This document shows, piece after piece, positions 43,257 to 52,068 of a stretch of DNA of 64,000 bases. The notes beneath the pieces are model-generated. The model saw only the letters and a program-made list of their open reading frames with translations. It ran no database searches and had not been told where the DNA came from. Made by a program: the position numbers and the translations under genes. Positions within the stretch are counted from its first letter, which is position 1. Every line of letters begins with the position of its first letter. This stretch comes from Phycisphaerales bacterium UBA2218 (GTDB lineage Bacteria > Planctomycetota > Phycisphaerae > Sedimentisphaerales > Anaerobacaceae): assembly GCA_002327785.1 (NCBI GenBank), contig DCUI01000269.1, positions 1,363-65,362 on the forward strand, in the 5' to 3' direction.

Positions 43257-46200
43257 TCACTTCTGCTTCAATTCAGCCGCCTGGATTCCAGCCCAGACAT
43301 GGCTGACGTTGAGTTTCGCGGCCATCTCGAACTCACTGCGTGCCGAGATGAGATCTCCCTTGCCCAGATAGCCCAAGCCCAGAGTATAATGGGCGGACGC
43401 CTCCTGGACCTGCCGAGTCTGCCGCTCGCCAAACTTGGCAAAGAAGTCTGCGGCCTCCCCTCGTGCGAGACGCTCCGTGCCGGTCTTGATGAGTTCCTCG
43501 AAGTCGGCAACCGCCTCGGTCTCGCGATCCAGCTTCTTCAAGCATAGGGCCCGGTAGAAGCGCGCGTCCGGCGAGCGGAATCCCCCCTGTTGTCCCACTG
43601 CGTCTACAAAGCATAGCCTGGCCTTCACCGGGTCGCCGATCGCCTCATGGGCACAGCCGGTGTAGTAGGCAAACTGTGCTGCGCGAGGATCGTTCTTCGG
43701 CTTGCCGACGGAGAGGTTCTCGGGGTATTCGGCCGCCGCCAGGAAATCGGCAAGAGCCTCTTTGGGATGGTCCGCCTTGAGCCGACTGATGCCACGCAGC
43801 AGATGGGCATCCACGTACACATCACGGATCTCGCCGCCGCCCTCGCGGACATGGAAGTGCTGCTTGGCGAGCGCGTCGACCGCCTCATCGTATCGCCCGG
43901 CCAGGACCAGCACCATGATCTTACGCAGGTAGCTATCGTTGCGTTTGACGACGACGGCCTGATGTTTCTCCATGAGATCCAGACGCTTCTCGACGTCCGC
44001 ATTGCCCAGCTCATAGAGCTCATCCAACTCCGTGAGCAGCCGCGGGTCACGGCCATTGTGGGAGACCGCCCGTTCGTAGCAGTTGATGGCCTTGGGGACA
44101 TCGTTTTTCGTCCGGTAGTAGGCCCAGCCGAGATTCCGATGCGCCATGGCGAACGTGCCGTCGATGGCAAGCGACCTTTCCCAGCACTCGATGGCCTTCT
44201 CGGGCTGGAGCTCGTAGAGCAGGTTCCCAAGGTAGTAATGCGCTTTGGCGTCGGTGGAGTTGCGGGCAATCGCGGCCCTGAGGACCTCCGCCGATTCGGC
44301 CCGGAATGGGAAGCAGTAGTCGCCGGGCATCCTGCCGGCCTGAGAGTACAACTCCTCCGCCAGCTTGACATCGCCCTTTTGCGTATGGAGAAACCCAAGG
44401 TAGTAGTACACCAGCGGCGAGCTGCCTGCGAGGTCGGTCTTGTCGCGGGCCGCGCGGATCAGGACCTCGATCGCATCATCCCAGAGCCCCCAGCTCATGT
44501 AATCGGTTGCAAGCTCCAGGTATGCCTGGAGATCGCGGCGTATGGCCGTCTCCAGGTCTTGTAGCGTCGTTTCAGCCTGACGCCGGGAGCCGGACTTCCG
44601 CTGGGCCAGCAGCAACTCGTTCATCGCCAGGAAATCCAACGGGTCCTTGTCGAGCACACCGGCCAGGACGTTCATCGCCTGTTTCAGCTTCCCCAGACGG
44701 GTGAGGATCGCGGCCTTGAGGTCCAGGGCCTTGCTATCCAGCGCGTTCGTAATCAGAGACTGGTCGATCTGTTCGAGGGCGGTAGCGAACTGTCCCTTTC
44801 GACAGGATAGTTCCGCCAACTGGTAGTAAGCCGCAGCGCGGAACGCATAATCCCACGAGGCGCGATAGAACCAGTCGTAGGCTTCATCGAGCTTGCCTTG
44901 CGCTCGCAGGGCCAGGCCCAGATGATAGAGGGCCTCGGTGTCGCCCGGCCGGGTGTACTCGGCCGAGAGCCGTTCGACGGCGCGACGCAGGTGCTCCTCG
45001 GCCTCGTCGTACACACCCCGCCTGCTGTAGGTGACTCCGACAATCGTGTTCGTCCGCGCGTCGTTCGGGTCACGTCGCAGGGCCTCTTCGTAATAGTCGA
45101 ACGGGTTGACGCGAGGATTATGAATCTGCTCGATGCGAAGACCCGTCAGGTACAGTTCCTCCACCGTCTTGACATCCTTTGGGGCCGCCGGCGGTTTGAC
45201 CGTCGCCGGCAGATTCGGGTCATAGGCGATATCCACGGGCTGATACGAGATCAGCGTATCACCCGACTTGGTAAGCAGGATGGCCGTCAGATCGGTCTTG
45301 CGAGTTCCCGCAGGCACAGTGACCTCCGTCACGAACGGCTTGTCCGGACTGATGGAAATCGTCTGCTCCAGAAGCGTCTGCTCTCCTGCCTTCAGGATAG
45401 CCATGGCCTTGTCGTATCGGGCCGTGGCGTTGAATCCGAGCCTTGCCTTGCCGTCGGCGGCAAGCTCCAGGTTCACGGCGCCCTGCGTGTTCGCCTTCTT
45501 GAACCCACCGATGTCGCGGACCGGATACCAGTACTGCTTAAACGCCTTGACCTCATGGGGCTTGATCCAACTGTAGTCCGGCTGGTTATCGGAGAAGGCC
45601 CCGACCATCAGCTCGGCGTACGGGCCATCGGCGTCGGTGAGAATCTTGTCCCACATTCGACCGGTCGGCCCGGGGCTCCACTCCCAGAGCTTGGCCCCGC
45701 AGACGACATGGTGGTCGCCGATATGGACGACGCCGGCCCGCTTGCCATGGTCGTAGCCGCCCATGAAATCCTCCTGGAGGTCCCAGGCAAAGAACGACAC
45801 GGGCTCCGGATGGTTTTCCCACCAGGAGAGGTCCACCCCTCGGTAATCGACGCCGCGATAGCGCTCATTCGCCATCGGCCAATGCGCAAAGTCGTTCTTC
45901 GAGTGATATGTCGCAGCCGTGACACTGGGCGGGAAGAGCACCCGGTAATCGTCGTTGACGTGCACGGCGACATTCGCCCAATAGAGGATCGAGTGCGGAT
46001 ACGCCGTCCGATTGTCCAACTTGACTGTCGCCTCGATGTAGGATTTGCCCGGATAGAGAGTGACGCCGATGAGCCATTTCATCCGGTGCCGCCGCTCGGT
46101 CTCGCCGAACCAGATGGTCTTGCTGCCGTCGTCGTTCGATGCGAGCGCATAGTCCACCGGCATCTGGGTCGTGTTGCGATGATGGTGGAAGACGCACCAC

Positions 46201-46610
46201 TCGATGCCGCCGGAGATCCAGGCGCCGAGCATACCGATCAGCGCGGGTTTGATCACGTTCTGGCGGTAGAACATTTCATAGCCGTTCGTCTTGTCCGTGG
46301 CATAGAAGAGCCGACCGCCGATCTGGGGCAGGATGCACAGCTTGACGTACTCGTTCGCCAAGTACAGGGCCTTGTAGGTCTTCTCCTCGCGGACATCCGT
46401 CACGCCATCCAGCATGGGATAAGGATAGATTCGCTTCTGCGCCCCCTGGTAGGATTCGTTCGTATAGAACCTCGGGTTCACATCCGGCGGGTCCAGCCGG
46501 TAGGTCGGCAGCGTCAGCGGCTCTTCCCACACTTTCACCGCCGCCGGGGCAGATACAACAAGAATCAGAACGAACAGAAACGACAGCCCCGGGAGTTCTC
46601 TCTTTGCCAT
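43257..46610 (-). CDS. Exported DUF5107-domain protein with long TPR array
   Basis: The 1,117-residue protein has a signal peptide (about 8-24). A DUF5107-like beta-rich domain follows (about 30-340; ILPQIGGRLFYATDKTNGYEMFY, GIEWCVFHHHR, EWSPGPTGRMWDK). A linker leads to more than ten tetratricopeptide repeats (about 500-1110; ARTNTIVGVTYSRRGVYDEAEEHL, AKAHYYLGNLLYELQPEKAIECW). DUF5107 proteins have a galactose-mutarotase-like look, suggesting carbohydrate binding, but no reaction is established. It opens a three-gene minus-strand set whose downstream partners start at or over the preceding stop codons. Confidence 0.8.
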   Translation of the reverse strand: MAKRELPGLSFLFVLILVVSAPAAVKVWEEPLTLPTYRLDPPDVNPRFYTNESYQGAQKRIYPYPMLDGVTDVREEKTYKALYLANEYVKLCILPQIGGRLFYATDKTNGYEMFYRQNVIKPALIGMLGAWISGGIEWCVFHHHRNTTQMPVDYALASNDDGSKTIWFGETERRHRMKWLIGVTLYPGKSYIEATVKLDNRTAYPHSILYWANVAVHVNDDYRVLFPPSVTAATYHSKNDFAHWPMANERYRGVDYRGVDLSWWENHPEPVSFFAWDLQEDFMGGYDHGKRAGVVHIGDHHVVCGAKLWEWSPGPTGRMWDKILTDADGPYAELMVGAFSDNQPDYSWIKPHEVKAFKQYWYPVRDIGGFKKANTQGAVNLELAADGKARLGFNATARYDKAMAILKAGEQTLLEQTISISPDKPFVTEVTVPAGTRKTDLTAILLTKSGDTLISYQPVDIAYDPNLPATVKPPAAPKDVKTVEELYLTGLRIEQIHNPRVNPFDYYEEALRRDPNDARTNTIVGVTYSRRGVYDEAEEHLRRAVERLSAEYTRPGDTEALYHLGLALRAQGKLDEAYDWFYRASWDYAFRAAAYYQLAELSCRKGQFATALEQIDQSLITNALDSKALDLKAAILTRLGKLKQAMNVLAGVLDKDPLDFLAMNELLLAQRKSGSRRQAETTLQDLETAIRRDLQAYLELATDYMSWGLWDDAIEVLIRAARDKTDLAGSSPLVYYYLGFLHTQKGDVKLAEELYSQAGRMPGDYCFPFRAESAEVLRAAIARNSTDAKAHYYLGNLLYELQPEKAIECWERSLAIDGTFAMAHRNLGWAYYRTKNDVPKAINCYERAVSHNGRDPRLLTELDELYELGNADVEKRLDLMEKHQAVVVKRNDSYLRKIMVLVLAGRYDEAVDALAKQHFHVREGGGEIRDVYVDAHLLRGISRLKADHPKEALADFLAAAEYPENLSVGKPKNDPRAAQFAYYTGCAHEAIGDPVKARLCFVDAVGQQGGFRSPDARFYRALCLKKLDRETEAVADFEELIKTGTERLARGEAADFFAKFGERQTRQVQEASAHYTLGLGYLGKGDLISARSEFEMAAKLNVSHVWAGIQAAELKQK

Positions 46611-46870
46611 AGGTCGCTACTCCTTTCATGCAGACCCGCCCACAAGTCCAGGCACAGCCACTCACCATCTTAGCAGAATGCCCCTACGGCAACAAGAACC
46701 ATCGCACCTTTCCAAGGTATCAATCCAGATCCGGCTATTGCGTTTTCCCTCGCGGGCGTGTAAGCTAACGTACTGAGTCCGTCAATCTTCAGAGAAAGAG
46801 GGTATCGGTCCTACTGCCTCTCAAACGAAGAAGCTGACTGAGATTCAGAGAATCATTGAAGCGCATGACG

Positions 46871-47062
46871 ATGAAATCATCGAAGCATGACAAAGCCGTT
46901 TTGGTAAGCGTTGAAAACATAACTTCGTTTGGTGTCCCGCTTTTCGTACAGGGACGGGAGTGCTTTCTCAGCTACGAGGAGTACCCCCTGCGCTCTGCAA
47001 CGACTTCTCGCAAAGCGAGTACATCCCGTCGACGTGAGGGAACCTTCCTGCAACGACAATGA
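46871..47062 (+). pseudogene. Truncated DUF2442-like gene
   Basis: From ATG 46871 a frame gives KAVLVSVENITSFGV..., then FVQGRECFLSYEEYP, close to the opening of DUF2442 proteins of the YEEFPWF type. After EEYP the expected WF-(K/R)-DA continuation is lost and the sequence becomes Arg/Ser-rich until the stop just inside the next gene. In the overlapping frame LTEIQRIIEAHDDEIIEA, ending at 46890, looks like the C-terminus of DUF4160 proteins, a common partner of DUF2442. This is probably the remnant of such a pair. The remainder of 46611-46870 holds nothing else I recognise. Confidence 0.45.
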
Positions 47063-48147
47063 CCGAACAACTGAAGAAACTGAACAAGGATATACTGCCC
47101 ATTGCACAGTGGTTGCCGCACGACCGTGTTCCCTGGGTGATCGCGGGACCGTGCAGTGCGGAATCGGCCGAGCAGGTGCTGGCGACCGCCCGGGGGCTGG
47201 CGAAATCGCCGCACGTCAAGGCCTTTCGCGCGGGGATCTGGAAACCGCGGACCCGGCCGAACTCATTCGAGGGCATCGGCGAGGCCGGCCTGGACTGGCT
47301 CAGCCGGGTGAAGGCAGAGACCGGCCTACTCACCGCCACCGAAGTGGCCAACAAGACCCACGTCGAGCGTTGCCTCGAGCACGGCGTAGATATCCTCTGG
47401 ATCGGAGCCAGGACTACGGTCAGCCCCTTCGCAGTCCAGGAGATCGCCGACGCGCTGCGGGGCGCCGATATCCCGGTCCTCGTGAAGAACCCGATCAACG
47501 CGGAGTTGGGTCTGTGGGTCGGGGCCATCGAGCGACTCTACGATGCAGGCATCCGAAAGCTCGGGGCGATCCATCGCGGGTTCTCCACGTATGTCGAGAT
47601 GCAGTTTCGCAACGATCCAAAGTGGCAGATCCCCATCGAGCTGAAGCGCCTGCTGCCGGACCTGCCGCTGATTTGCGATCCCAGCCACATCTCGGGCAGC
47701 CGGCAGTTCATCGAGCCCCTTTCGCAAATGGCCCTGGATCTGGGCATTCAGGGGCTCATCATCGAGTCGCACATCGATCCGGACCGCGCCCTGAGCGACG
47801 CGAAACAGCAGGTCACGCCGGAAGACCTGTGCCGGATGCTGGAGAGGCTCAGGGTCCGGGACACTACGATCACGGATCGCGACATCAAGCGTCAGATCGC
47901 CCGACTCCGCGCCGAGATCAGCCAGGTCGATGCCAAAATCATCCAGGATCTCGCCGAACGAATGAAGTGGGTCGAGGAGATCGGTCGGCTCAAGCAGGAG
48001 CACAGCATCCCGGTCCTCCAGATCAACCGCTGGGAGAACCTCCTCGAAGACCACATCGCCAAGGCCCAGAAGACGGGTCTGGACACTGATTTCATCAAGG
48101 CCCTCTTCGAGTTGATCCACGCCCAGGCCGTCAAACGGCAGTTGTAG
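47059..48147 (+). CDS. Bifunctional DAHP synthase / chorismate mutase
   Basis: The 362-residue protein has a KDO8P-like type I DAHP synthase domain (about 1-260; VIAGPCSAES, KPRTRPNSFEG, WIGARTTVSPF, LVKNPINAELGLW, ICDPSHISGSR) and a C-terminal AroQ-type chorismate mutase (about 265-355; RAEISQVDAKIIQDLAERM...IGRLKQEHSIPV). The first catalyses condensation of phosphoenolpyruvate with erythrose 4-phosphate; the second makes prephenate. This fusion order occurs in Bacteroidetes and relatives and couples entry to the phenylalanine/tyrosine branch. It stands alone. The start sits next to the DUF2442-like fragment's stop. Confidence 0.93.
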   Translation: MTEQLKKLNKDILPIAQWLPHDRVPWVIAGPCSAESAEQVLATARGLAKSPHVKAFRAGIWKPRTRPNSFEGIGEAGLDWLSRVKAETGLLTATEVANKTHVERCLEHGVDILWIGARTTVSPFAVQEIADALRGADIPVLVKNPINAELGLWVGAIERLYDAGIRKLGAIHRGFSTYVEMQFRNDPKWQIPIELKRLLPDLPLICDPSHISGSRQFIEPLSQMALDLGIQGLIIESHIDPDRALSDAKQQVTPEDLCRMLERLRVRDTTITDRDIKRQIARLRAEISQVDAKIIQDLAERMKWVEEIGRLKQEHSIPVLQINRWENLLEDHIAKAQKTGLDTDFIKALFELIHAQAVKRQL

Positions 48148-48289
48148 GGAAGGCTTCTAACCGCAGAGGTCGCCGAGGTCCCAGAGAAGAACAAGAAGGC
48201 CTCGTGGAGGGCAGTGACACCGCCTATGTCCTGAACTGGTTCACCAAACGGGAACTTGCATCGACTGCATCGCGTAGGTATACTCCCCG

Positions 48290-49145
48290 TCACGCCGCTT
48301 TCGTGGAATGAGATTCGTCACCGGGCCATCGTCTTCAGCAGAGAATGGCCTACATCCGCGGTCTCAAGGACAGCGGGCGCGACTGCGAGATTCCCCGCTG
48401 GCTGATCGTCTCGGATTTCGCCCGCATCGCCGTCCACGATCTGGAGCCGGAACAGGATCCCGATGCGCCTCTGTTCAATCGTCTGCCGCCGAGTGTCGAA
48501 TTCCCCCTGGCCGACCTGCACAGGTATATCCGCCATTTTGCGTTCATTGCCGGGTATACGCACCACAAGCTCAATGCCGAGGACCCCGCCAACCTCGAAG
48601 CCACACAACTCATGTGCAATCTGCACGATGCCCTGGAAGCGGGCGGCTGTACCGGGCACGAACTCAAGCGATTCCTCGTCCGCATCCTCTTCTGTCTCTT
48701 TGCCGAGGACAACGGCATCTTCCCCCGGAAAGCCTTTGAGTTGTTTCTTCGCGACCGCACCGCCGCGGACGGCTCCGATCTCGGCGTCCGCCTTGAACAG
48801 CTCTTTCGCGTCCTCAACACCGACATGCGCAATCGACTGCTCGCCTATTGCGGCTTCTACTGGGAGACGATCTCTCCCGCCGTGTTCGGTTCGCTCTTCC
48901 AAGCCGTCATAGACAGCAAGGAGCGCCGGCAGATCGGCGCGCACTACACGGCGGAAAAGAACATCCTCAAGCTCATCCGTTCGCTGTTCCTTGACGAGCT
49001 CTACGGTATTGAGATCGAAGAATTCCCGGCGCGCATCGCGGAAGTCGCCCTGTGGCTGACCAACCATCAGGCCAACGTCGCCCTTTCACAGGAGTTCGGC
49101 CAATTCTATCAACGCATGCCCCTGCGTTCGTCGCCTTCACTCCGG
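48290..49145 (+). pseudogene. Decayed type IIL/MmeI-like DNA methyltransferase gene with internal deletions
   Basis: The typical N-terminal PLSWNEIRHRAIVFSREW is readable at 48296-48349. There the frame breaks, and AYIRGLKDSGRDCEIPRWLIVSDF continues in another frame from 48345; about 90 residues normally lying between are missing. The middle part (HFAFIAGY, RFLVRILFCLFAEDNGIF, IGAHYTAEKNILKLI) is good. Then LFLDEL joins directly to YGIEIEEFPARIAEVALW, which skips the SAM-binding DPACGCGNFL-type motif I. After EFGQFYQRMPL the catalytic NPPF/Y part is absent. It cannot encode a working enzyme. The bases 48148-48289 before it hold no other gene. Confidence 0.85.
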
Positions 49146-49178
49146 CCTACAGCCTCCTGCCTCCGGCCCAGAGCAAGA

Positions 49179-49248
49179 ATCCGTGCCGATCCGCGTAGAT
49201 CCGTGTCTTCAGAGGATCTTCCAGCGTCCATCGGCGTTCATCTGCGGT
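49179..49248. repeat. Degenerate ATCCGYG / CATCTGCGG intergenic repeat
   Basis: ATCCGTG, ATCCGCG and ATCCGTG follow each other, then related CATCGGCG/CATCTGCGG words. It lies in the debris after the methyltransferase remnant. The remaining 49249-49414 shows only scattered palindromes (GAGAGCGCTCTC). Confidence 0.4.
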
Positions 49249-49414
49249 TGCATTTCACCGTGCGGCAGAAACACGGGTTGTCGCCCCTTCGGAATGTTCT
49301 GTTACCTCACCCCTGCCCCGTGCCTTTTATGAATAGAGAGCGCTCTCGAGGAGCCCGACCGTCCAGCCCGGATGGCGGGCACAACACGGGTTCATGGAAA
49401 GAATGAGGTGAGTT

Positions 49415-49552
49415 ATGGGAGTGCTGAGAAAACTGTGGCGGTGGTGGCAAGCCTTATGGGACCTGGATTTCTCCGCATCCATGGAGGTCGATTCCCATCA
49501 GTGGGACAACAAGGCGGAGATTCTCCGGCGTTTGTCCCGCAACGGGTGCTGA
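49415..49552 (+). CDS. Possible 45-residue small protein
   Basis: An ATG with AGGTGAG just upstream opens a 45-codon frame beginning MGVLRKLWRWWQALWD and ending with RRLSRNGC. The N-terminal part is amphipathic, basic and Trp-rich; the rest is hydrophilic. A strong hairpin (49569-49592) follows within 20 bases. I do not recognise a family. Either a real small gene or a chance frame in decayed DNA. Confidence 0.4.
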   Translation: MGVLRKLWRWWQALWDLDFSASMEVDSHQWDNKAEILRRLSRNGC

Positions 49553-49568
49553 TCCAAGAGAGGGCAAA

Positions 49569-49592
49569 AGCCGGAGCCATGGGGCTCCGGCT
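49569..49592. terminator. Strong GC hairpin after the small ORF
   Basis: AGCCGGAGCC (49569-49578) pairs exactly with GGCTCCGGCT (49583-49592) across a four-base loop. No T-run follows on the plus strand. It could stop transcription from either side. Nothing else is seen in 49593-49732. Confidence 0.5.
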
Positions 49593-49732
49593 GAGACCAC
49601 TCCATCCTTGGCTCGGCATGAGCGACTCATCTTGACGCTCACCCTTGCCGGCTTTCAGAACCCCCCACGCGGTCCTTCGCATGCGGGCTCCCCCCAGGCA
49701 GCCCGCATGAATCATGCCAAACCCACGTCACC

Positions 49733-50323
49733 TCAGTTGGCCGTTTCACAAAGCAGGGACTCATTCCAGTCTTCCGCGAAGCGCCCTACGGCGGTGTGGA
49801 GCCGGCTCTTGACCGTCCCCACGGGAATCCGGAGCATCCCGGCAATCTCCGCATAGGAGAACTTGTGAAAATAGGCCAGGATCAGGATCTCGCGAAGCTT
49901 CACCGGCATACGCGAAATAACCCTTTTCACCGACGTCGCCGTCTCATCCCTGACCAGTTCGTCGTAGGGCATCCGGGTATCGTAATCCAGCGTGTTCAGC
50001 ACATCGTCAATGGAGTGTTCCTCACTGTCGAACATGCTCCCGAGATTGGCTGAATCCACCCGTTGCATACGACGCAAGGCATCCTTCGCCTTGTTTGCAG
50101 CGATCGTGAACAGCCAGGGTCGCAGCGGCCGAGACAGATCGAAAGAGTCCCGGCTGACATACAACTGCATGAATGTTTCCTGGAAGACATCGTCGACCAT
50201 ATCGGACTGGTTCAGGAATCTCCTCAGGAATGCGTATAGACTGTCCTTGTACTGTCTCACGAGCTCTTGGAAGGCATCTTCCTCGCCCGCCGCGTAGCGT
50301 TTCATAAGTTCCATATCATTCAT
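49733..50323 (-). CDS. ECF-type RNA polymerase sigma factor
   Basis: The 196-residue protein starts at ATG 50323 with AAGGGG upstream. Sigma-2 region (about 15-85; FQELVRQYKDSLYAFLRRFL, VDDVFQETFMQLY, RPWLFTIAANKAKDALRR) and sigma-4 region (about 130-185; LREILILAYFHKFSYAEIAGMLRIPVGTVKSRLHTA) are complete. A longer linker lies between them. No zinc-binding anti-sigma gene is next to it, so the control mode is unknown. Planctomycetes carry many such orphan ECF factors. Confidence 0.93.
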   Translation of the reverse strand: MNDMELMKRYAAGEEDAFQELVRQYKDSLYAFLRRFLNQSDMVDDVFQETFMQLYVSRDSFDLSRPLRPWLFTIAANKAKDALRRMQRVDSANLGSMFDSEEHSIDDVLNTLDYDTRMPYDELVRDETATSVKRVISRMPVKLREILILAYFHKFSYAEIAGMLRIPVGTVKSRLHTAVGRFAEDWNESLLCETAN

Positions 50324-50570
50324 TTGTATCCCCTTCCAAAAAATAGACAAATCACATGCGTAATGGTATCAGAGACCAGGAACCGGTAAATCGGGCATTG
50401 GCTGCTTCTCGTATCCGGCTCGACACTGCTTTTCGCATCGGGGAATCCCCTATAATCCGCCGGCATTACCCTGATATGCCCCCATGTGTCACAAGAGGCC
50501 CGATCCAGGGACCCCGCCCGACTCTGCGAGAGGTAGTCGCGCCACACTATCCGGTTTCGTCGCTTTTCCC

Positions 50571-50599
50571 TTGACCTGAAACGGCCGATTTCGTTTAAT
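50571..50599 (+). promoter_or_regulatory. Predicted promoter of the homoserine/threonine operon
   Basis: TTGACC (50571-50576) and TTTAAT (50594-50599) are 17 bases apart, giving a start near 50606 and a leader of about 128 bases. The region 50324-50570 contains no gene. Confidence 0.6.
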
Positions 50600-50622
50600 T
50601 AAGAGCTATTTGCGGCATCGCC

Positions 50623-50681
50623 GGACCGGCCCCAATGCACCGGACGCCGGGGGACTTTCGTTCCTTTGGGCCGCCCGGTCC
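50623..50681 (+). promoter_or_regulatory. Structured 5' leader of the hom operon
   Basis: GGACCG (50623-50628) pairs with CGGTCC (50676-50681), and GGCCCCAA (50628-50635) pairs with TTTGGGCC (50665-50672) with one bulge. The apex spans 50636-50664. It would lie about 17 bases into the transcript. It could be a regulatory RNA but does not match a class I know. Confidence 0.35.
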
Positions 50682-50733
50682 ACGGTCCCAGTTGGAGCCC
50701 GGCAGGATCGTGATGCACTCGACAGAAGGATAG

Positions 50734-52068
50734 GTGACGACAGTGGAAGAAAAGCGTGTACGAATTGGATTGGTCGGGTTCGGTGTCGTCGGCACCGGCG
50801 TGGCCAGGCTGATCCTCGAAGAGGCGGACTCGATCGCCGCGAAGATGGGGGTGCGGCCGGAATTGGCTTGCGTCGTGGACATGGATACGGAAAGGCCGCG
50901 ACCCGTGCAATTGCCGCCGGGGTTGCTCACCAACGACCTGAACCGGCTGCTCAACGACCCAACCATCCCCATCGGCATCGAACTCGTCGGCGGCACGGGC
51001 GCCGCCAAGGATATCCAGATCAAGATGCTCCGGGCGGGCAAGGACGTGGTCACGGCCAACAAGGCCCTGCTGGCCAAGCACGGGGCCCAGCTATACCAGG
51101 TGGCCCGCGAAACCGGCCGATGCATCGCCTTCGAGGCCAGTTGCGTCGGGGGCGTCCCGATCATCGGCGCCATCCGCATGGGCCTGTCGGCCAACCAGAT
51201 CGGCGCCATGTACGGGATCGTCAACGGCACGTGCAATTACATCCTGTCCAGCATGAGCTCCCAGGACGAGAAGTTCTCCCAGGCCCTGGCCAAGGCCCAG
51301 AAACGCGGGTTCGCCGAGGCCGACCCGACCCTCGACATCTCCGGCGGCGACAGCGCCCACAAACTGGCCATCCTGGCCTCCATCGCCTTCGGCTGCGAGA
51401 TTACGCTGGACGACATCTTCGTCGAGGGGATCGAAGCGATTTCCAGGGAAGACCTGCGGTACGGCCGGGAGATGGGCTATTGCCTGAAGCTGCTGGCCAT
51501 TGCGCAGAAGACCAGTCGGGGCCGGATCTCGCTGCGGGTCCATCCCTCGTTCATCGCAGCCAACACCGCACTGGCGAGAGTAGATGGCTCCTTCAATGCG
51601 ATCAGCATCTTCGGCAGCGCGGTCGGCGAGACCCTCTTCTACGGCCGAGGGGCCGGCATGATGCCAACGGCCAGCGCCGTCCTCGCAGACATCATCGACG
51701 TCGCCTTGGGCAACTCCAAGACCATATTCAACCACCTGCGGTTGCGGCCTCGCAGCGAAACCCAGGCGCTCATCGAGCCGATTGACGATGTGGTCACCCG
51801 GTTCTATATCCGGGTCATGGCCAAGGACAATCCGGGCGTGGTGGCCCGCTACGGCGGCATTCTGGGCGACCACAACATCAGCATCTCCGGGGCCCTGCAA
51901 CATGAGGGGACCGGGCCCGGCAACACCGTGCCGGTCGTGATCACGACCCATCGGACGCAGGAAAAGAACATGGCCGCGGCCTTGGCGGAGCTGGCGAAGC
52001 TCGATATCATCAGCGGCAAGCCGGTGTGCGTGCGGATCGTGGACATCCCGCAGGATAAGGATACATGA
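50734..52068 (+). CDS. hom: Homoserine dehydrogenase
   Basis: The 444-residue protein reduces aspartate semialdehyde to homoserine. An N-terminal NAD(P)-binding domain (about 8-135; IGLVGFGVVGTGVARLI, VVTANKALLAKHG), the catalytic domain (about 136-320; EASCVGGVPIIG, GTCNYIL, GFAEADPTLDISGGDSAHKL) and a C-terminal ACT domain (about 355-435; DNPGVVARYGGILGDHNISI) are present. GTG 50734 has AAGGA upstream; GTG 50743 is an alternative. Its stop overlaps the next gene's ATG (ATGA). The ACT domain suggests threonine feedback. Confidence 0.96.
   Translation: MTTVEEKRVRIGLVGFGVVGTGVARLILEEADSIAAKMGVRPELACVVDMDTERPRPVQLPPGLLTNDLNRLLNDPTIPIGIELVGGTGAAKDIQIKMLRAGKDVVTANKALLAKHGAQLYQVARETGRCIAFEASCVGGVPIIGAIRMGLSANQIGAMYGIVNGTCNYILSSMSSQDEKFSQALAKAQKRGFAEADPTLDISGGDSAHKLAILASIAFGCEITLDDIFVEGIEAISREDLRYGREMGYCLKLLAIAQKTSRGRISLRVHPSFIAANTALARVDGSFNAISIFGSAVGETLFYGRGAGMMPTASAVLADIIDVALGNSKTIFNHLRLRPRSETQALIEPIDDVVTRFYIRVMAKDNPGVVARYGGILGDHNISISGALQHEGTGPGNTVPVVITTHRTQEKNMAAALAELAKLDIISGKPVCVRIVDIPQDKDT

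Noticed and set aside
44898..46673. 591-codon plus-strand frame opposite the DUF5107-TPR gene
   Set aside because: No domain resemblance; antisense of a repeat-rich gene with consistent coding signal on the minus strand.
48290..49145. Functional DNA methyltransferase or defence system
   Set aside because: The SAM-binding motif and the catalytic half are missing and the N-terminus is out of frame.
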